Part shown: positions 44,584-54,774 of the stretch, piece after piece
Layout: each line of letters starts with the position of its first letter
How positions within the stretch are numbered: the first letter of the stretch is position 1
Source: Burkholderiales bacterium
GTDB taxonomy: Bacteria; Pseudomonadota; Gammaproteobacteria; Burkholderiales; Casimicrobiaceae
Direction: 5' to 3'
NCBI GenBank assembly: GCA_016790165.1
Contig: JAEUPL010000005.1
Span: 146,843 to 210,842 of the forward strand
Length of the DNA: 64,000 bases
The notes under the pieces: generated by a model
What the model saw: the letters and a program-made list of their open reading frames with translations, nothing else
What the model was told of the DNA's origin: nothing
The model's database searches: none
Made by a program: the position numbers and the translations under genes

Positions 44584-46068
44584 ATGCGACAACGATTAGG
44601 CCAGTTATGGCAAACCCGCTTCGCAAAAAGCGATCCAACCGAGACGCTGCAACAGCGCATCGCCGGGATGCTGCGCCGTGCCGTGCTGGAGCGCGCAGTG
44701 CCGCTCGACGCCCCACTGCCGTCCACTCGCGAGCTTGCCGCCGAGCTGGTGGTAGCACGCGCTACCGTGGCTCTCGCGTATGAGCGATTGCAAATCGAGG
44801 GGGTGATTGAGTCACGCGAGCGCCGGGGCTTCTTCGTCACGGCGGCATTCGCCGAGAAACGCGCTGAATTTCATGAAAGCGACCAGCTCTCGCTGTTGCC
44901 ACCGCCCGACTGGGGGCGCCATTTTCGCGCGTTGGACGTGCCGTATCGGCCCGTGCGCAATCCGCAGGACTGGTATCGCTACCGGTACCCTTTCGTCTAC
45001 GGCCAGATTGACGCCCGGCTGTTCCCGCTCGCAGACTGGCGCGAGTGTGTCGAACGCGCCACCAAGCTCGAAAGTGTGGAGACGTGGACGGTCGATCGTG
45101 GTGATCAAGATGACCGTGGGCTGATCGAACAGCTACGCACACGGGTGCTGCCGCGTCGTGGTGTGTGGGCAGCGACGGACGAGATTCTCGTCACCGTTGG
45201 CGCACAGCAGGCGCTGTACCTGATTGGTCAATTGCTCGGCGGCCCCGGTCGGCGCATCGCCGTTGAAGAGCCCTGCTATCCCGACGTTCGGGCGATCTTT
45301 GCCATGACCGGCGCGAGTCTTCTGCCGCAGGCGATGGACGCCATGGGCATGCTGCTCGATGGCCTTGGCGCAGTCAGCGCGGCGCCCCATGTGGCGGTGG
45401 TTACGCCATCACATCATTGCCCCAGCGGTGTGCGCATGAGCGATGAACGGCAACGCGCACTGTTGTCGTGGGCCACCGAGACCGATAGCCTGATTGTTGA
45501 AGACGACTACGAGCCGCAACTCGGCACCGGACACGAGGCGCATGCAGCGCTCAAGAGCATCGACATGAATGGTCGCGTGTTCTACGTCGGGAGTCTGTCG
45601 AAAACACTAGCGCCTGGCCTGCGACTTGGTTACGTCGTCGCGCCGCGCGAAGCCATCGAGGCGCTGCGCCGACTGCGTCGTTTGATGCTCCGCCACGTGG
45701 CGAGCAACAACGAACGCGCGCTAGCATTGTTCCTCGCGCAGGGCCACTTTGAAGCGCTGCAGCGCCGACTTGGCCATGCCTATCAGGTGCGACTTCAGCT
45801 ATTGCGGCAGGCGCTGGCCGCGTCGCTGCCGGACTGGCATGTGGAAAGTCCGCTCGGAACGGGTTCCTCGCTCTGGGTGCGATTGCCGGACGGAATGCGG
45901 GCAGACGCGGTGGTGACGCGGGCGCGCGCTGCTGAGGTCGTCGTCGAGCCAGGCGGCGGCTTTTTTGGCACGCCGCCGCCGGGCGAATATCTGCGCATGG
46001 GTATTTCGGCGATCCCGACGCACCTGATTGCGGCCGGCGTCTCGGCTCTGGCGAAAGCGGCTAGATAG
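44584..46068 (+). CDS. MocR-family (TauR-like) PLP-dependent transcriptional regulator
   Basis: A 494-residue protein. An N-terminal GntR-type winged helix (PLPSTRELAAELVVARATVALAYERLQIEG) is joined to a fold-type I aminotransferase-like domain that keeps the PLP lysine in YVGSLSKTLAPGLRLGY. Such regulators sense an amino-group ligand through PLP. Divergent from the aminotransferase and tauABC across a 77-bp gap, as TauR is in Rhodobacter, so it is the probable activator of taurine use. It converges on waaA with an 8-bp end overlap. Confidence 0.87.
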   Translation: MRQRLGQLWQTRFAKSDPTETLQQRIAGMLRRAVLERAVPLDAPLPSTRELAAELVVARATVALAYERLQIEGVIESRERRGFFVTAAFAEKRAEFHESDQLSLLPPPDWGRHFRALDVPYRPVRNPQDWYRYRYPFVYGQIDARLFPLADWRECVERATKLESVETWTVDRGDQDDRGLIEQLRTRVLPRRGVWAATDEILVTVGAQQALYLIGQLLGGPGRRIAVEEPCYPDVRAIFAMTGASLLPQAMDAMGMLLDGLGAVSAAPHVAVVTPSHHCPSGVRMSDERQRALLSWATETDSLIVEDDYEPQLGTGHEAHAALKSIDMNGRVFYVGSLSKTLAPGLRLGYVVAPREAIEALRRLRRLMLRHVASNNERALALFLAQGHFEALQRRLGHAYQVRLQLLRQALAASLPDWHVESPLGTGSSLWVRLPDGMRADAVVTRARAAEVVVEPGGGFFGTPPPGEYLRMGISAIPTHLIAAGVSALAKAAR

Positions 46069-47329
46069 GTTTCAGCAGCGCTATCGTTCGAGCCGTCGCG
46101 CCGCGATGAGCCGCCACAAATTGTGCGGCGGCTGCGCTGGCCGCGGCGCGTGCTGACGGGTCGTCGAACCACGCCAGCACTGCGTCCATTGCGTCGGTCG
46201 CCGTGCCGACCGCACGAGCGGCCCCTGTAGCGAGCGCTTCGTCGGCGGCTTGCTGAAAGTTAAACACGGACGGGCCAAGCACGACCGGCACGCCGACGGC
46301 GCAGGGCTCAATCAGGTTTTGCCCCCCGGTACCCGCCAGCGTACCACCCATCACCACCGCGATCGCATTGGCGTAGTAAGCAAGCATTTCCCCCATGCTG
46401 TCGCCCACGATGACCTCGGTGTCGCCAGCTATCGATGCGCCGCTGCGGCTGGCGACGCGATACCCTAGCTGTTGCGCGAGCTCAAAGGCGCTTTGCCAGC
46501 GTTCAGGGTGTCGCGGCACGATCACCGCGACTGCCCGTTGCCGCAATGGATGCGCTGCGAGCGCCTGCAGCAGCAGTGCTTCCTCCCCTTCACGGGTGGA
46601 ACCTGCGACCCAATACGGTCGGCCTGCGGTCAACTGCTGTGCCAGAGCTTTTGCCTGCCGCGAAATGTCGTCAGCGATGTCCAGATCAAATTTGATGTTG
46701 CCCGTCACCGTGACGTTGCGGGCGCCAATGGCAAGAAAGCGGTCACGGTGTGCGGGCGACTGCACAGCCACGCCCGTGAGCAGGCGAAGCATCTGCCGCG
46801 TCAGCGCACCGCCACGCGCATAGCCGTCGGCAGACCGCTGCGACAATCGGGCATTGATGAGCCAGAGCTTGGTGCCTGCGCGAAACGCCGCATCGCACAC
46901 GCCCGGCCAAAGCTCAGTTTCAACCAACAGCCCCAACCTGGGTCGAAAGGTGACGAAGAATCGGCGCAGCAGCCACGGCGCGTCAAACGGGAGGTAGCAG
47001 ATCGCAACCTCGGAGGCGCCTTGTGCTGAAAGCAGAGCCTGCAGCGTGTCGCGTCCCGTCGGAGTGGTGCAGGTGACCAGTATTCGCCGCCGCTGCGCGC
47101 GCAGCGCTCGAAGGACAGGCTGTACGGCGCGGACCTCGCCGACCGAGACTGCGTGAATCCACACATCGACCGGTCCAGCCGGCAGCGTCAGGCTCAGGCG
47201 TTCGCGCCAGTGCTGGCGATAAGCGCGGTTGCCCGCAGCCCCCGAACTCTTCCACCAAAGTCGGGCCAACGCGAAAGGCAAGGCAAGCAGCCAGAGCAGG
47301 CTGTAGCCAATACAGAACCAAAAGGGCAT
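46061..47329 (-). CDS. waaA: 3-deoxy-D-manno-octulosonic acid (Kdo) transferase
   Basis: A 422-residue inner-membrane-associated GT-B glycosyltransferase that adds Kdo to lipid A precursor. N-terminal hydrophobic anchor then VDVWIHAVSVGEVRAVQPVLRAL, LLVETELWPG, and the C-terminal NLIEPCAVGVPVVLGPS donor-binding segment are diagnostic of WaaA/KdtA. It lies head-to-head with the rfb operon, joining LPS core and O-antigen precursor genes. Confidence 0.95.
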   Translation of the reverse strand: MPFWFCIGYSLLWLLALPFALARLWWKSSGAAGNRAYRQHWRERLSLTLPAGPVDVWIHAVSVGEVRAVQPVLRALRAQRRRILVTCTTPTGRDTLQALLSAQGASEVAICYLPFDAPWLLRRFFVTFRPRLGLLVETELWPGVCDAAFRAGTKLWLINARLSQRSADGYARGGALTRQMLRLLTGVAVQSPAHRDRFLAIGARNVTVTGNIKFDLDIADDISRQAKALAQQLTAGRPYWVAGSTREGEEALLLQALAAHPLRQRAVAVIVPRHPERWQSAFELAQQLGYRVASRSGASIAGDTEVIVGDSMGEMLAYYANAIAVVMGGTLAGTGGQNLIEPCAVGVPVVLGPSVFNFQQAADEALATGAARAVGTATDAMDAVLAWFDDPSARAAASAAAAQFVAAHRGATARTIALLKPI

Positions 47330-47427
47330 GGCGCGTGATTATCGCGTGGCTGCGGGTTCTGGCGGTACGCCGCCGGATGCGGGCATTCCCTAAAATCGCA
47401 GTGCAACACACTGCGAATTGCAAAAAC

Positions 47428-48483
47428 ATGATTCTGGTTACTGGCGGCTGCGGATTCATCGGCAGCAACTTCATTCTCGACTGGCTCGCGCTGCACGACG
47501 AACCTGTGGTCAACGTGGACGTCCTGACCTATGCCGCCAATCCCAAGACGTTGGCCAGTCTTGATGGCGATGCCCGCTACGCGCTTGAGCGTGCCGATAT
47601 CTGCGATCGGGCGGCGATTGACGCGATCCTCCGCAAGTACCAGCCCCGCGCCGTAGTGCACTTTGCCGCCGAAAGCCATGTCGACCGGTCGATTCACGGC
47701 CCGATGGCGTTCATGCAGACCAACGTCATTGGCACCGGTACGCTGCTGGAGGCAAGCCGGACGTACTGGAAGACCTTGCCGTCCGAACGGGCGAAACAGT
47801 TTCGCTTTCTGCATGTATCGACCGATGAGGTGTTCGGCTCCCTCGGACCGAACGACGGCAAATTCAACGAAGCGTCGCAATACCAGCCGAATAGTCCGTA
47901 CAGCGCATCCAAGGCCGGCTCGGACCACCTGGCGCGCGCGTACTTCCACACCTACGGCATGCCGGTGCTGGTGACCAACTGCTCCAACAACTACGGCCCG
48001 CGCCAGTTCCCGGAAAAGCTGATCCCGCTGATGATCGTGAACGCTGCAGCCGGAAAGCCGCTGCCGGTTTACGGCGATGGGCAGCAAATTCGTGACTGGC
48101 TCTACGTCGGCGACCACTGCAGCGCCATTCGTCGCGTACTGGACGCCGGTCGCCCGGGTGAGCTGTACCTGATTGGCGGTGATGCCGAGAAGCCGAATCT
48201 GGACGTGGTGAAAACCATCTGCCGCCTGATGGCGCAACACGCGCCGGGCCGTGAGTACGAACAACAGATCACCTACGTCGCGGATCGGCCAGGTCATGAC
48301 CGCCGCTATGCCATTGATTTCTCGAAGCTTGAGCGCGAGCTTGGCTGGCGCCCGACCGAGAGCTTCGCCAGCGGGCTTGAAAAGACGGTGCGCTGGTATC
48401 TCGACAACGCCGCCTGGGTGGCCGACGTACAGTCGGGTGAGTACAAACTGTGGGTTGAGAAGAACTACGTGTCGCGCGGCTGA
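47428..48483 (+). CDS. rfbB: dTDP-glucose 4,6-dehydratase
   Basis: From the ATG at 47428 the product has 351 residues. It has the NAD-binding TGGCGFIGSNF, HVSTDEVFGSLG, and the catalytic YSASKAGSDHL (YxxxK). It is the second enzyme of dTDP-L-rhamnose synthesis. The 31 extra residues of the longest frame are non-homologous and rejected. First of the four rfb genes on the + strand. Confidence 0.96.
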   Translation: MILVTGGCGFIGSNFILDWLALHDEPVVNVDVLTYAANPKTLASLDGDARYALERADICDRAAIDAILRKYQPRAVVHFAAESHVDRSIHGPMAFMQTNVIGTGTLLEASRTYWKTLPSERAKQFRFLHVSTDEVFGSLGPNDGKFNEASQYQPNSPYSASKAGSDHLARAYFHTYGMPVLVTNCSNNYGPRQFPEKLIPLMIVNAAAGKPLPVYGDGQQIRDWLYVGDHCSAIRRVLDAGRPGELYLIGGDAEKPNLDVVKTICRLMAQHAPGREYEQQITYVADRPGHDRRYAIDFSKLERELGWRPTESFASGLEKTVRWYLDNAAWVADVQSGEYKLWVEKNYVSRG

Positions 48484-48513
48484 TGACACGCGCGGACGAA
48501 AGACGAGTGAGTA

Positions 48514-49416
48514 ATGACGAAACTAGCTTCAAGCCCGCGGCGTAAGGGCATCATCCTCGCCGGTGGGGCGGGGACGCGCCTGCATCCGGTGACGCAGGCG
48601 GTATCCAAGCAGCTGATGCCGATCTACGACAAGCCGATGATTTACTACCCGCTCTCGGCGTTGATGCTCGCCGGGCTCCGGGATATCCTGATCATCTCGA
48701 CACCGCAGGACACGCCGCGGTTTCGCGATCTGCTGGGTGATGGCGCTCAGTGGGGGATGAATCTGCAGTACGCCGTGCAGCCCTCGCCGGATGGCCTTGC
48801 CCAGGCTTTCATCATTGGCCGAGACTTCATCGGCGACGATCATGCCGCGCTGGTGCTGGGCGACAACGTGTTCTATGGGCACGAGTTGCAGCAACTGCTG
48901 GAACACGCGCATGGGCGCGACAGCGGCGCCACGGTGTTTGCCTACCCCGTGAGCGATCCGGAGCGTTATGGCGTGGTTGAGTTCGATGGCGCGGGCCGCG
49001 CGATCAGCCTCGAAGAAAAGCCCAAGCAACCGAAGTCACGGTACGCAGTCACCGGAATTTATTTTTACGACAACAGCGTCGTTGAACTAGCGGCGAATCT
49101 GAAGCCGTCGGCGCGTGGCGAGCTGGAGATCACCGATCTCAACCGCCTTTACCTGGATGCCGGCAAGTTGAACGTCGAAATCATGGGCCGTGGTATGGCC
49201 TGGCTTGATACGGGTACCCACGATTCACTGCTCGAAGCAGCGCAATTCGTGCAAACCATTGAGCGCAGACAAGGCTTGAAGGTGTGCTGCCCGGAAGAAG
49301 TAGCCTATCGTCAGGGCTTCATTGATGCGATCCAACTCGAGCGGCTGGCGCAGCCGCTTGCCAAGAGTGGTTATGGCAAGTATCTGCTCGATGTGTTGAA
49401 AGAACAGGTGTTTTGA
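48514..49416 (+). CDS. rfbA: Glucose-1-phosphate thymidylyltransferase
   Basis: A 300-residue nucleotidyltransferase with [35 protein letters not shown] and [11 protein letters not shown]. It makes dTDP-glucose from dTTP and glucose-1-phosphate. It lies 30 bp after rfbB; the stop overlaps the rfbC start (TGATG). Confidence 0.96.
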   Translation: MTKLASSPRRKGIILAGGAGTRLHPVTQAVSKQLMPIYDKPMIYYPLSALMLAGLRDILIISTPQDTPRFRDLLGDGAQWGMNLQYAVQPSPDGLAQAFIIGRDFIGDDHAALVLGDNVFYGHELQQLLEHAHGRDSGATVFAYPVSDPERYGVVEFDGAGRAISLEEKPKQPKSRYAVTGIYFYDNSVVELAANLKPSARGELEITDLNRLYLDAGKLNVEIMGRGMAWLDTGTHDSLLEAAQFVQTIERRQGLKVCCPEEVAYRQGFIDAIQLERLAQPLAKSGYGKYLLDVLKEQVF

Positions 49417-49958
49417 TGAAGGTGGTGCGAACCAGCCTCTCGGGCGTGCTCGTCATTGAGCCCCAGGTATTTTCTGACGACCGCGGTTACTTTGTTGAAA
49501 CCTTTAACCTGCAGAAATTCCGCAACGCCACGGGCGCAATGGTGAATTTTGTGCAGGATAACCAGAGCTACTCGAAGGCCAACGTGCTGCGCGGCCTGCA
49601 CTATCAGATTGAGCAGGCACAAGGCAAACTGGTCCGAGTGGTCAGCGGCGCAGTGTGGGATGTCGCGGTCGATCTGCGCCGCAGTTCGCCGACCTTTGCG
49701 CAATGGACGGCGGTGGAGCTGACCGGTGACAACCAGCGCATGCTTTGGGTGCCCGCTGGCTGTGCGCATGGCTTTGTGGTCACCGGCGACCACGCGGTTT
49801 TTCAGTACAAGGTGACCGATTACTGGGCGCCGCAACACGAGCGTTGCATCGTGTGGAACGATCCAGGACTCAACATCAAATGGCCGGTAGACGCACCGAT
49901 TGTGAATGACAAAGACGCCGCCGGCCTCACCTTGTCGAAAGCCGCTACGTACGCTTGA
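49416..49958 (+). CDS. rfbC: dTDP-4-dehydrorhamnose 3,5-epimerase
   Basis: A 180-residue cupin epimerase: DRGYFVETFNLQKF, the catalytic-His segment VLRGLHYQIEQAQGKLVRV and WVPAGCAHGFVVTGDHAVFQYKVTDYW. The ATG at 49416 overlaps the rfbA stop. It acts between RfbB and RfbD. Confidence 0.96.
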   Translation: MKVVRTSLSGVLVIEPQVFSDDRGYFVETFNLQKFRNATGAMVNFVQDNQSYSKANVLRGLHYQIEQAQGKLVRVVSGAVWDVAVDLRRSSPTFAQWTAVELTGDNQRMLWVPAGCAHGFVVTGDHAVFQYKVTDYWAPQHERCIVWNDPGLNIKWPVDAPIVNDKDAAGLTLSKAATYA

Positions 49959-49974
49959 TCCGACGGCGAATGCA

Positions 49975-50868
49975 GTGAAGATCCTCATCACCGGTGGCGA
50001 TGGACAACTCGCGCTGGCGCTGGCGCGCGCGCTACGCAGCGCGCACGAGCTCACTCTCGTTTCCCGCCGCGAGCTGGACATCACTGACGCCGCGGCCTGT
50101 CAGCGCTGGATCGGCCATGTCCGCCCCGACGTGGTGCTCAACGCCGCGGCCTACACAGCGGTCGATCGTGCGGAGAGCGAGGTTGACCTCGCGTTCGCAG
50201 TCAATTGCGACGGCCCCGGACATCTCGCTCGCGCCTGTGCTGGTGTAGATGCGCTGCTAGTGCATTTTTCAACGGACTACGTGTTCGATGGTCATCCCTC
50301 ACAGCGCCGGGCCTACCGCGAGGACGATGCCACCGCTCCGCTCGGCGTGTATGGCGCGAGCAAGCTGGCTGGCGAACAAGCAGTCGCCTCGCTTTGTCCG
50401 GCACACCTGATCTTTCGCCTGTCGTGGGTTTACAGCAACGATGGCGCAAATTTCTACAAGACCATGCTCCGACTCGCGGGAGAACGCAACGAGCTGCGCG
50501 TGGTGGCGGACCAATGGGGGGTGCCGAACTACGCGGCGGACCTTGCCGCGACCATCGCGCGCATCGCAACGTTGCCGCTGGACGAACTCCGGGCGCGACG
50601 CGGCGTCTACCACCTCAGTGCGACGGCTGAAAACCCCGACCACGGCGTGAGCTGGCACGCCTTCGCGACCGCCATCGTGGCGGGCGCCGGTCTTGGGAAC
50701 CGTGTCGCAGTGACGCCGATCAATACGTCTGACTACCCGACCGCAGCACGTCGTCCGGCATTCAGCGTGCTCGATGGCGAGCGTGCGCGTAAGACCTTTG
50801 GCCTGAACCTACCTGACTGGCGCGACGCCTTGATACGTTGTCTGGCTGCGCGCGCGTCAACGAGATAA
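49975..50868 (+). CDS. rfbD: dTDP-4-dehydrorhamnose reductase
   Basis: From the GTG at 49975 (VKILITGGDGQLALALARAL) the product has 297 residues. It shows the NAD(P)-binding motif, VLNAAAYTAVDRAE, and the catalytic YGASKLAGEQ. It finishes dTDP-L-rhamnose synthesis. An in-frame ATG at 49906 would lie inside rfbC and is rejected. Confidence 0.95.
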   Translation: MKILITGGDGQLALALARALRSAHELTLVSRRELDITDAAACQRWIGHVRPDVVLNAAAYTAVDRAESEVDLAFAVNCDGPGHLARACAGVDALLVHFSTDYVFDGHPSQRRAYREDDATAPLGVYGASKLAGEQAVASLCPAHLIFRLSWVYSNDGANFYKTMLRLAGERNELRVVADQWGVPNYAADLAATIARIATLPLDELRARRGVYHLSATAENPDHGVSWHAFATAIVAGAGLGNRVAVTPINTSDYPTAARRPAFSVLDGERARKTFGLNLPDWRDALIRCLAARASTR

Positions 50869-50937
50869 GCTATCGATCGCGCCGTACAACTAACCCTCAC
50901 CCTGCCCGTGCAGGTGATTGCCATAAAGGAGACCGCG

Positions 50938-52890
50938 ATGCGGAATCGTCTATTTGCTTGCGCAGGCTTGCTATGCGTCGTCGCCGGCGCGCCGTTGCCT
51001 GCCGTGGCCGCGAGCCCGGAGGGCCTGCGATCCATGCCGGGCGCTGCGGTCGAAACGACCAAGGGGCTCGCGACTGAGCGCTTTCTTAGTCCGGCCGTCG
51101 TCGCCTATCGCATTGAAGCCCAACCGTGGAACGGTGTTCCTGCGCAAGATTCGCTCAAATCCGCCAGCAGTGACCGGGCCAAGCGCGCGCAAATTGGCTT
51201 CGGCCGCCTAGTCTCGGCAGACGCGCAGTCGGTACCGTTGGGTGCGCTGGATTGGCAGACATTGGCCGACGGCAGCAAGGCGGCTCGCATCCAGATTTCG
51301 GCACCGGAGGCAGCAGGCGTGCGTGTCGCCTACCGGATCACCGGTCCGGGCGAGGGTTACGAAGTTCGCTTCGCCGGGTCGGCGCGCGATGACGTCTACC
51401 TCGAAAGCGTTGTGACGACTGGCGTGGGCGAAACGCTGTGGTCTCCGATGCTTGAAGGTAGTGACGCAACGCTTGAATTTCGCCTCAAGCGCGGATTCGA
51501 TCCCGGTCAATATTCGCTCAGCGTACCTCAGCTCTCGCATTTGATTGCGGTCGGCGCCGATATCCCGAAGGTGTTGAACATCGGCAGCTCCGAGTCGTGC
51601 AATGTGGATGTCGCCTGCGTAGCCAGTCCGAGTGCTGCGCTGCTCAACATCGCGAAAGCAACAGCAAAGATGGCGTTTACTGACTCCGCAACCGGGGGGT
51701 CCTATCTTTGCACCGGCACACTGATCAATTCGTCATCGGGTGCCAACTATTTCTACACCGCCGCTCATTGCATCAGTACTCAAGCGTCGGCGAGCACGCT
51801 GAACACCTACTGGTTCTTCGACGCGGTGGCTTGCAACAGTACTGCCACGCCGCCCTATCAGTTGTTGACGGGGGGCGCGAACCTGCTCGTCACTGACCCG
51901 ACGATGGACGTCACGCTGCTTGAGCTTCGGTCCTCACCGCCATCGGGCGCATTTCGTGCAGGCTGGAACGCCACGGTCGTTCCCACCGGAACCGTGGTGG
52001 TTGACGTGCACCACCCCAGCGGTGATCTCAAGAAGTTTTCGCAGGGCACCATGCTGGGCTACGCGCAGGGGCCAGAAGCGTATGGCAGTGAGCTCCGGTT
52101 CCAGTATCAACGAGACAGTTTCATCACCGTTCGCTGGACCAACGGCACCACTGAGGGCGGTTCCAGCGGGTCCGGCGCGTTTACCTACAACGCCACAGGC
52201 GGTTACTACGAATTGCGTGGCGGGCTGGAGGGCGGGGGTGCGTCCTGTTCGAGTCCCAACGGAATTGACCGCTTCTCGCGCATGGATCTGGTGTTTACGA
52301 AGCTCGCGCCTTACCTTGCCCCCTCGTCGATCATTCCAGTGACGACGTCGGCACAGGCGACGATGGTCGAGTTCTACGTCCCGATTGCCGACTACTACTT
52401 CATGACGTCGCGCGAAAGTGAAAAGTCGCTGCTTGATTCGGTAATGGATGCCAAGAACAATCCGGCGTTCTACCGCACCGGGTATTGGTTCAAGACCGAT
52501 CCGGCGTCGAGTTCGTCGACGTCATCAATTAGCCGCTACATGATCCCCGGCGCTGCGCGCGCTGGTACCCGGTCGTCACACTTTTACACGGCGTTGAATG
52601 CCGACAAAGCGGCCATTACCGGTACCGGCAAGGAGCGCTTTGCTGCCAACTGTGCTGGCGTCCCGAACGGGTACTTCTGCAACGAGGGGATCGACTCCTA
52701 CATCAGCATGCCGATCGGTACGGGATCGGCGGCGACTTGCGCCTCGGGTTTGCTGCCTGTCTATCGGGTATTCCGAACCGCGACAGACGACGCGAATCAC
52801 CGCTACCTCACCAACGGCACGATGTACAGCTACATGGTGAACGATCAAGGCTGGGCTGGCGAATCGATCGCATTTTGCGCTCGTCCGTAA
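50938..52890 (+). CDS. Secreted trypsin-like serine protease with C-terminal DUF5648-like repeats
   Basis: A 650-residue exported protein with AAAGGAGA upstream and signal peptide MRNRLFACAGLLCVVAGAP. The central domain has a chymotrypsin-like triad: FYTAAHCIST (His), PTMDVTLLEL (Asp) and GGSSGSGAF (Ser), in the style of lysyl endopeptidases. From about residue 475 three repeats of the type FYVPIADYYFMTSRESEK, SHFYTALNADKAA and NHRYLTNGTMYSYM resemble the DUF5648 carbohydrate/surface-binding repeats. Likely released for protein breakdown or cell-surface action. Confidence 0.85.
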   Translation: MRNRLFACAGLLCVVAGAPLPAVAASPEGLRSMPGAAVETTKGLATERFLSPAVVAYRIEAQPWNGVPAQDSLKSASSDRAKRAQIGFGRLVSADAQSVPLGALDWQTLADGSKAARIQISAPEAAGVRVAYRITGPGEGYEVRFAGSARDDVYLESVVTTGVGETLWSPMLEGSDATLEFRLKRGFDPGQYSLSVPQLSHLIAVGADIPKVLNIGSSESCNVDVACVASPSAALLNIAKATAKMAFTDSATGGSYLCTGTLINSSSGANYFYTAAHCISTQASASTLNTYWFFDAVACNSTATPPYQLLTGGANLLVTDPTMDVTLLELRSSPPSGAFRAGWNATVVPTGTVVVDVHHPSGDLKKFSQGTMLGYAQGPEAYGSELRFQYQRDSFITVRWTNGTTEGGSSGSGAFTYNATGGYYELRGGLEGGGASCSSPNGIDRFSRMDLVFTKLAPYLAPSSIIPVTTSAQATMVEFYVPIADYYFMTSRESEKSLLDSVMDAKNNPAFYRTGYWFKTDPASSSSTSSISRYMIPGAARAGTRSSHFYTALNADKAAITGTGKERFAANCAGVPNGYFCNEGIDSYISMPIGTGSAATCASGLLPVYRVFRTATDDANHRYLTNGTMYSYMVNDQGWAGESIAFCARP

Positions 52891-52968
52891 CGTCGCCGCA
52901 CTGCCGGTGGGCTGTGCCTGCCGGTGGCCACGATCGGTTTCAGCGGGCGCTGGTGAGTGCGGTGGGGA

Positions 52969-53835
52969 CTAAAAGCGATACGTTGTGCGCACCGGCATAC
53001 CGGTGCGGACGTCACCCGCGGCAACCACGATGGCATTCCAGCCAAACGTGACGCCGCCAAGATCCGGGTTGTTGCGAAACGTCGCGAGCGTATCCAGCGG
53101 CTCCGAACTGAGGCGTCGACCGCTCTGCTGGTTCGTCGCCGTTACCAGGCAGCGCACACAAGGCTTGACCAATTTCAGCGCCACGGCGCCGATTGCCAGC
53201 GTGTCGACGAAGTCCTCATCCCAGGCGGGCAGTCCGCGCACCACCACGTTGGGGCGAAAACGATCCATCGGCAGCGGCGCGCCACCGCGCGCCACGATGC
53301 GCGCATTGAGGTTGTCGAGCGAAGCGGTGTTGGTCACGAGCACCGGGTAGCCGTCGGCAAACCAGGTGTGCGCCCCGCTTTCGCCCGAGTAGGCCACACT
53401 GCAAAGCCGGGTGCGGGCGGTATCGAAGCGCACCAGTCGCACGCTGCCCACCGGTTGCCCCAGCGCGGTGGCGCACCAGTGCGCGGCGACATCGCCTGCG
53501 TCTTCAGCCAGCGTGTCAAAGCTCCACACCTTGACGTGCCGCGACGACGTATAGTCAGACGTACGAATGCTGATCGACGCAACTCCCGGCCGCGATAGCG
53601 TCAACTCGCCAGACGCATCGACGGACGCCGCCAGCGTGGCCATGTCGGGCAACTCGCGTTGCGACAAGAACTGTGCGGGCGTTCGCCGCGAATCCACCAG
53701 CATCCAGCGCCGGTCATGCGGTGTCCCGGTGACCGCGACCGTAGCTGCATTCAGCGTGACGCCGCGCATGCCCTTCACTGGATAAGTAAAAAGCCCGTCA
53801 ACGGTCACGTCGATCGGGCTTGGCTGATCAGTCAT
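52969..53835 (-). CDS. MOSC domain-containing protein
   Basis: From the ATG at 53833-53835 the product has 288 residues. An N-terminal beta-barrel (MOSC_N: VTVDGLFTYPVKGMRGV) is followed by a MOSC domain with FRPNVVVRGLPAWDED and the conserved Cys in LKLVKPCVRCLVT. Members bind molybdenum cofactor and reduce N-hydroxylated compounds (YcbX/mARC-like). No partner reductase is fused. The extra 18 N-terminal residues of the open frame are rejected. Confidence 0.88.
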   Translation of the reverse strand: MTDQPSPIDVTVDGLFTYPVKGMRGVTLNAATVAVTGTPHDRRWMLVDSRRTPAQFLSQRELPDMATLAASVDASGELTLSRPGVASISIRTSDYTSSRHVKVWSFDTLAEDAGDVAAHWCATALGQPVGSVRLVRFDTARTRLCSVAYSGESGAHTWFADGYPVLVTNTASLDNLNARIVARGGAPLPMDRFRPNVVVRGLPAWDEDFVDTLAIGAVALKLVKPCVRCLVTATNQQSGRRLSSEPLDTLATFRNNPDLGGVTFGWNAIVVAAGDVRTGMPVRTTYRF

Positions 53836-53898
53836 GCGGCGCTTGCGTAAGTCGCGGCGGGGTCGCCCACAACATGGCGCCGGCCGCAAATCGCGGAA

Positions 53899-54564
53899 CT
53901 AGTTGGCCTTGAGGCCTGCGGCGTACTCGGCGAGTTGCTTGACTTCGTCGTCGGTGAGACGCGCCGCAACGGCTGCCATCATCTTGCCATTAGCGTCATC
54001 TTTGCCCGCACCGCGCTTGCCGGCGCGGAACGCGGTGAGCTGGGCTAGCGTGTACTCAGCGTGCTGGCCCCCGATGCGCGGGTATTGCGATGGGATGCCT
54101 GCGCCCGTCGGCGAATGGCAACCGGCACACGCCGGGATGCCGCGCGTGGCGTCACCCGCGCGGAAGAGCTTCTCGGCCTTCTTCGCTAGGTCCTTGTCTT
54201 TAGTGCCGACCGGACGGGCGGGCTTGGTTGCGTAGTAGGCACCAAGGTCGCGCATGTCCGCGTCGCTTAGATTGGCAACGAAGCCCTTCATGATCGCGTT
54301 GTCGCGTTGGCCGGACTTGAACTGCGCCAGTTGCTTAGCGATGTACGTGCCGCTCATCCCCGCGAGGTTCGGTTGCGTCGGCACCGGGCTGATGCCGTCG
54401 GCACCGTGGCAGCCGGCGCAAACACCGGCCAACGCCTGACCCTTGGTCGCGTCGGGTGCCGCTACGCCCTTTTTCTCGCCTTCGCTGGCGAACGCTGAAT
54501 TGGCGGCGACACCGATAAATGCGGCGGTCAGCGCGACGACGGAAAGACGACGAATGAGAGTCAT
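53899..54564 (-). CDS. Cytochrome c4 (di-haem)
   Basis: A 221-residue periplasmic or membrane-associated di-haem cytochrome. Signal peptide MTLIRRLSVVALTAAFIGVAANSAFA; two CxxCH motifs, VCAGCHGADG and ACAGCHSPTG, each followed by a Met-containing domain. It passes electrons to terminal oxidases. A long N-terminal extension of the open frame (to 55362) covers engB in reverse and is not real. Confidence 0.93.
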   Translation of the reverse strand: MTLIRRLSVVALTAAFIGVAANSAFASEGEKKGVAAPDATKGQALAGVCAGCHGADGISPVPTQPNLAGMSGTYIAKQLAQFKSGQRDNAIMKGFVANLSDADMRDLGAYYATKPARPVGTKDKDLAKKAEKLFRAGDATRGIPACAGCHSPTGAGIPSQYPRIGGQHAEYTLAQLTAFRAGKRGAGKDDANGKMMAAVAARLTDDEVKQLAEYAAGLKAN

Positions 54565-54774
54565 GGCCGGAATGCTTGCGGTGTTTTTATGTTTGGAACG
54601 ACCCACTCGTGGCGCCGGTATCCCGCCCAGTCCCGCGCTGGGAAGGCGCGGCGGACGACCCGGTACGACAGAGCGATCATGGTGACAGCCTAAAATTATA
54701 GCTTTGGCGGCTCCTGTGGCCCGCGGCCGTTGTATCCGGGCGCGGCAACCGGCAACCGCTCTCGCACCACCTCC

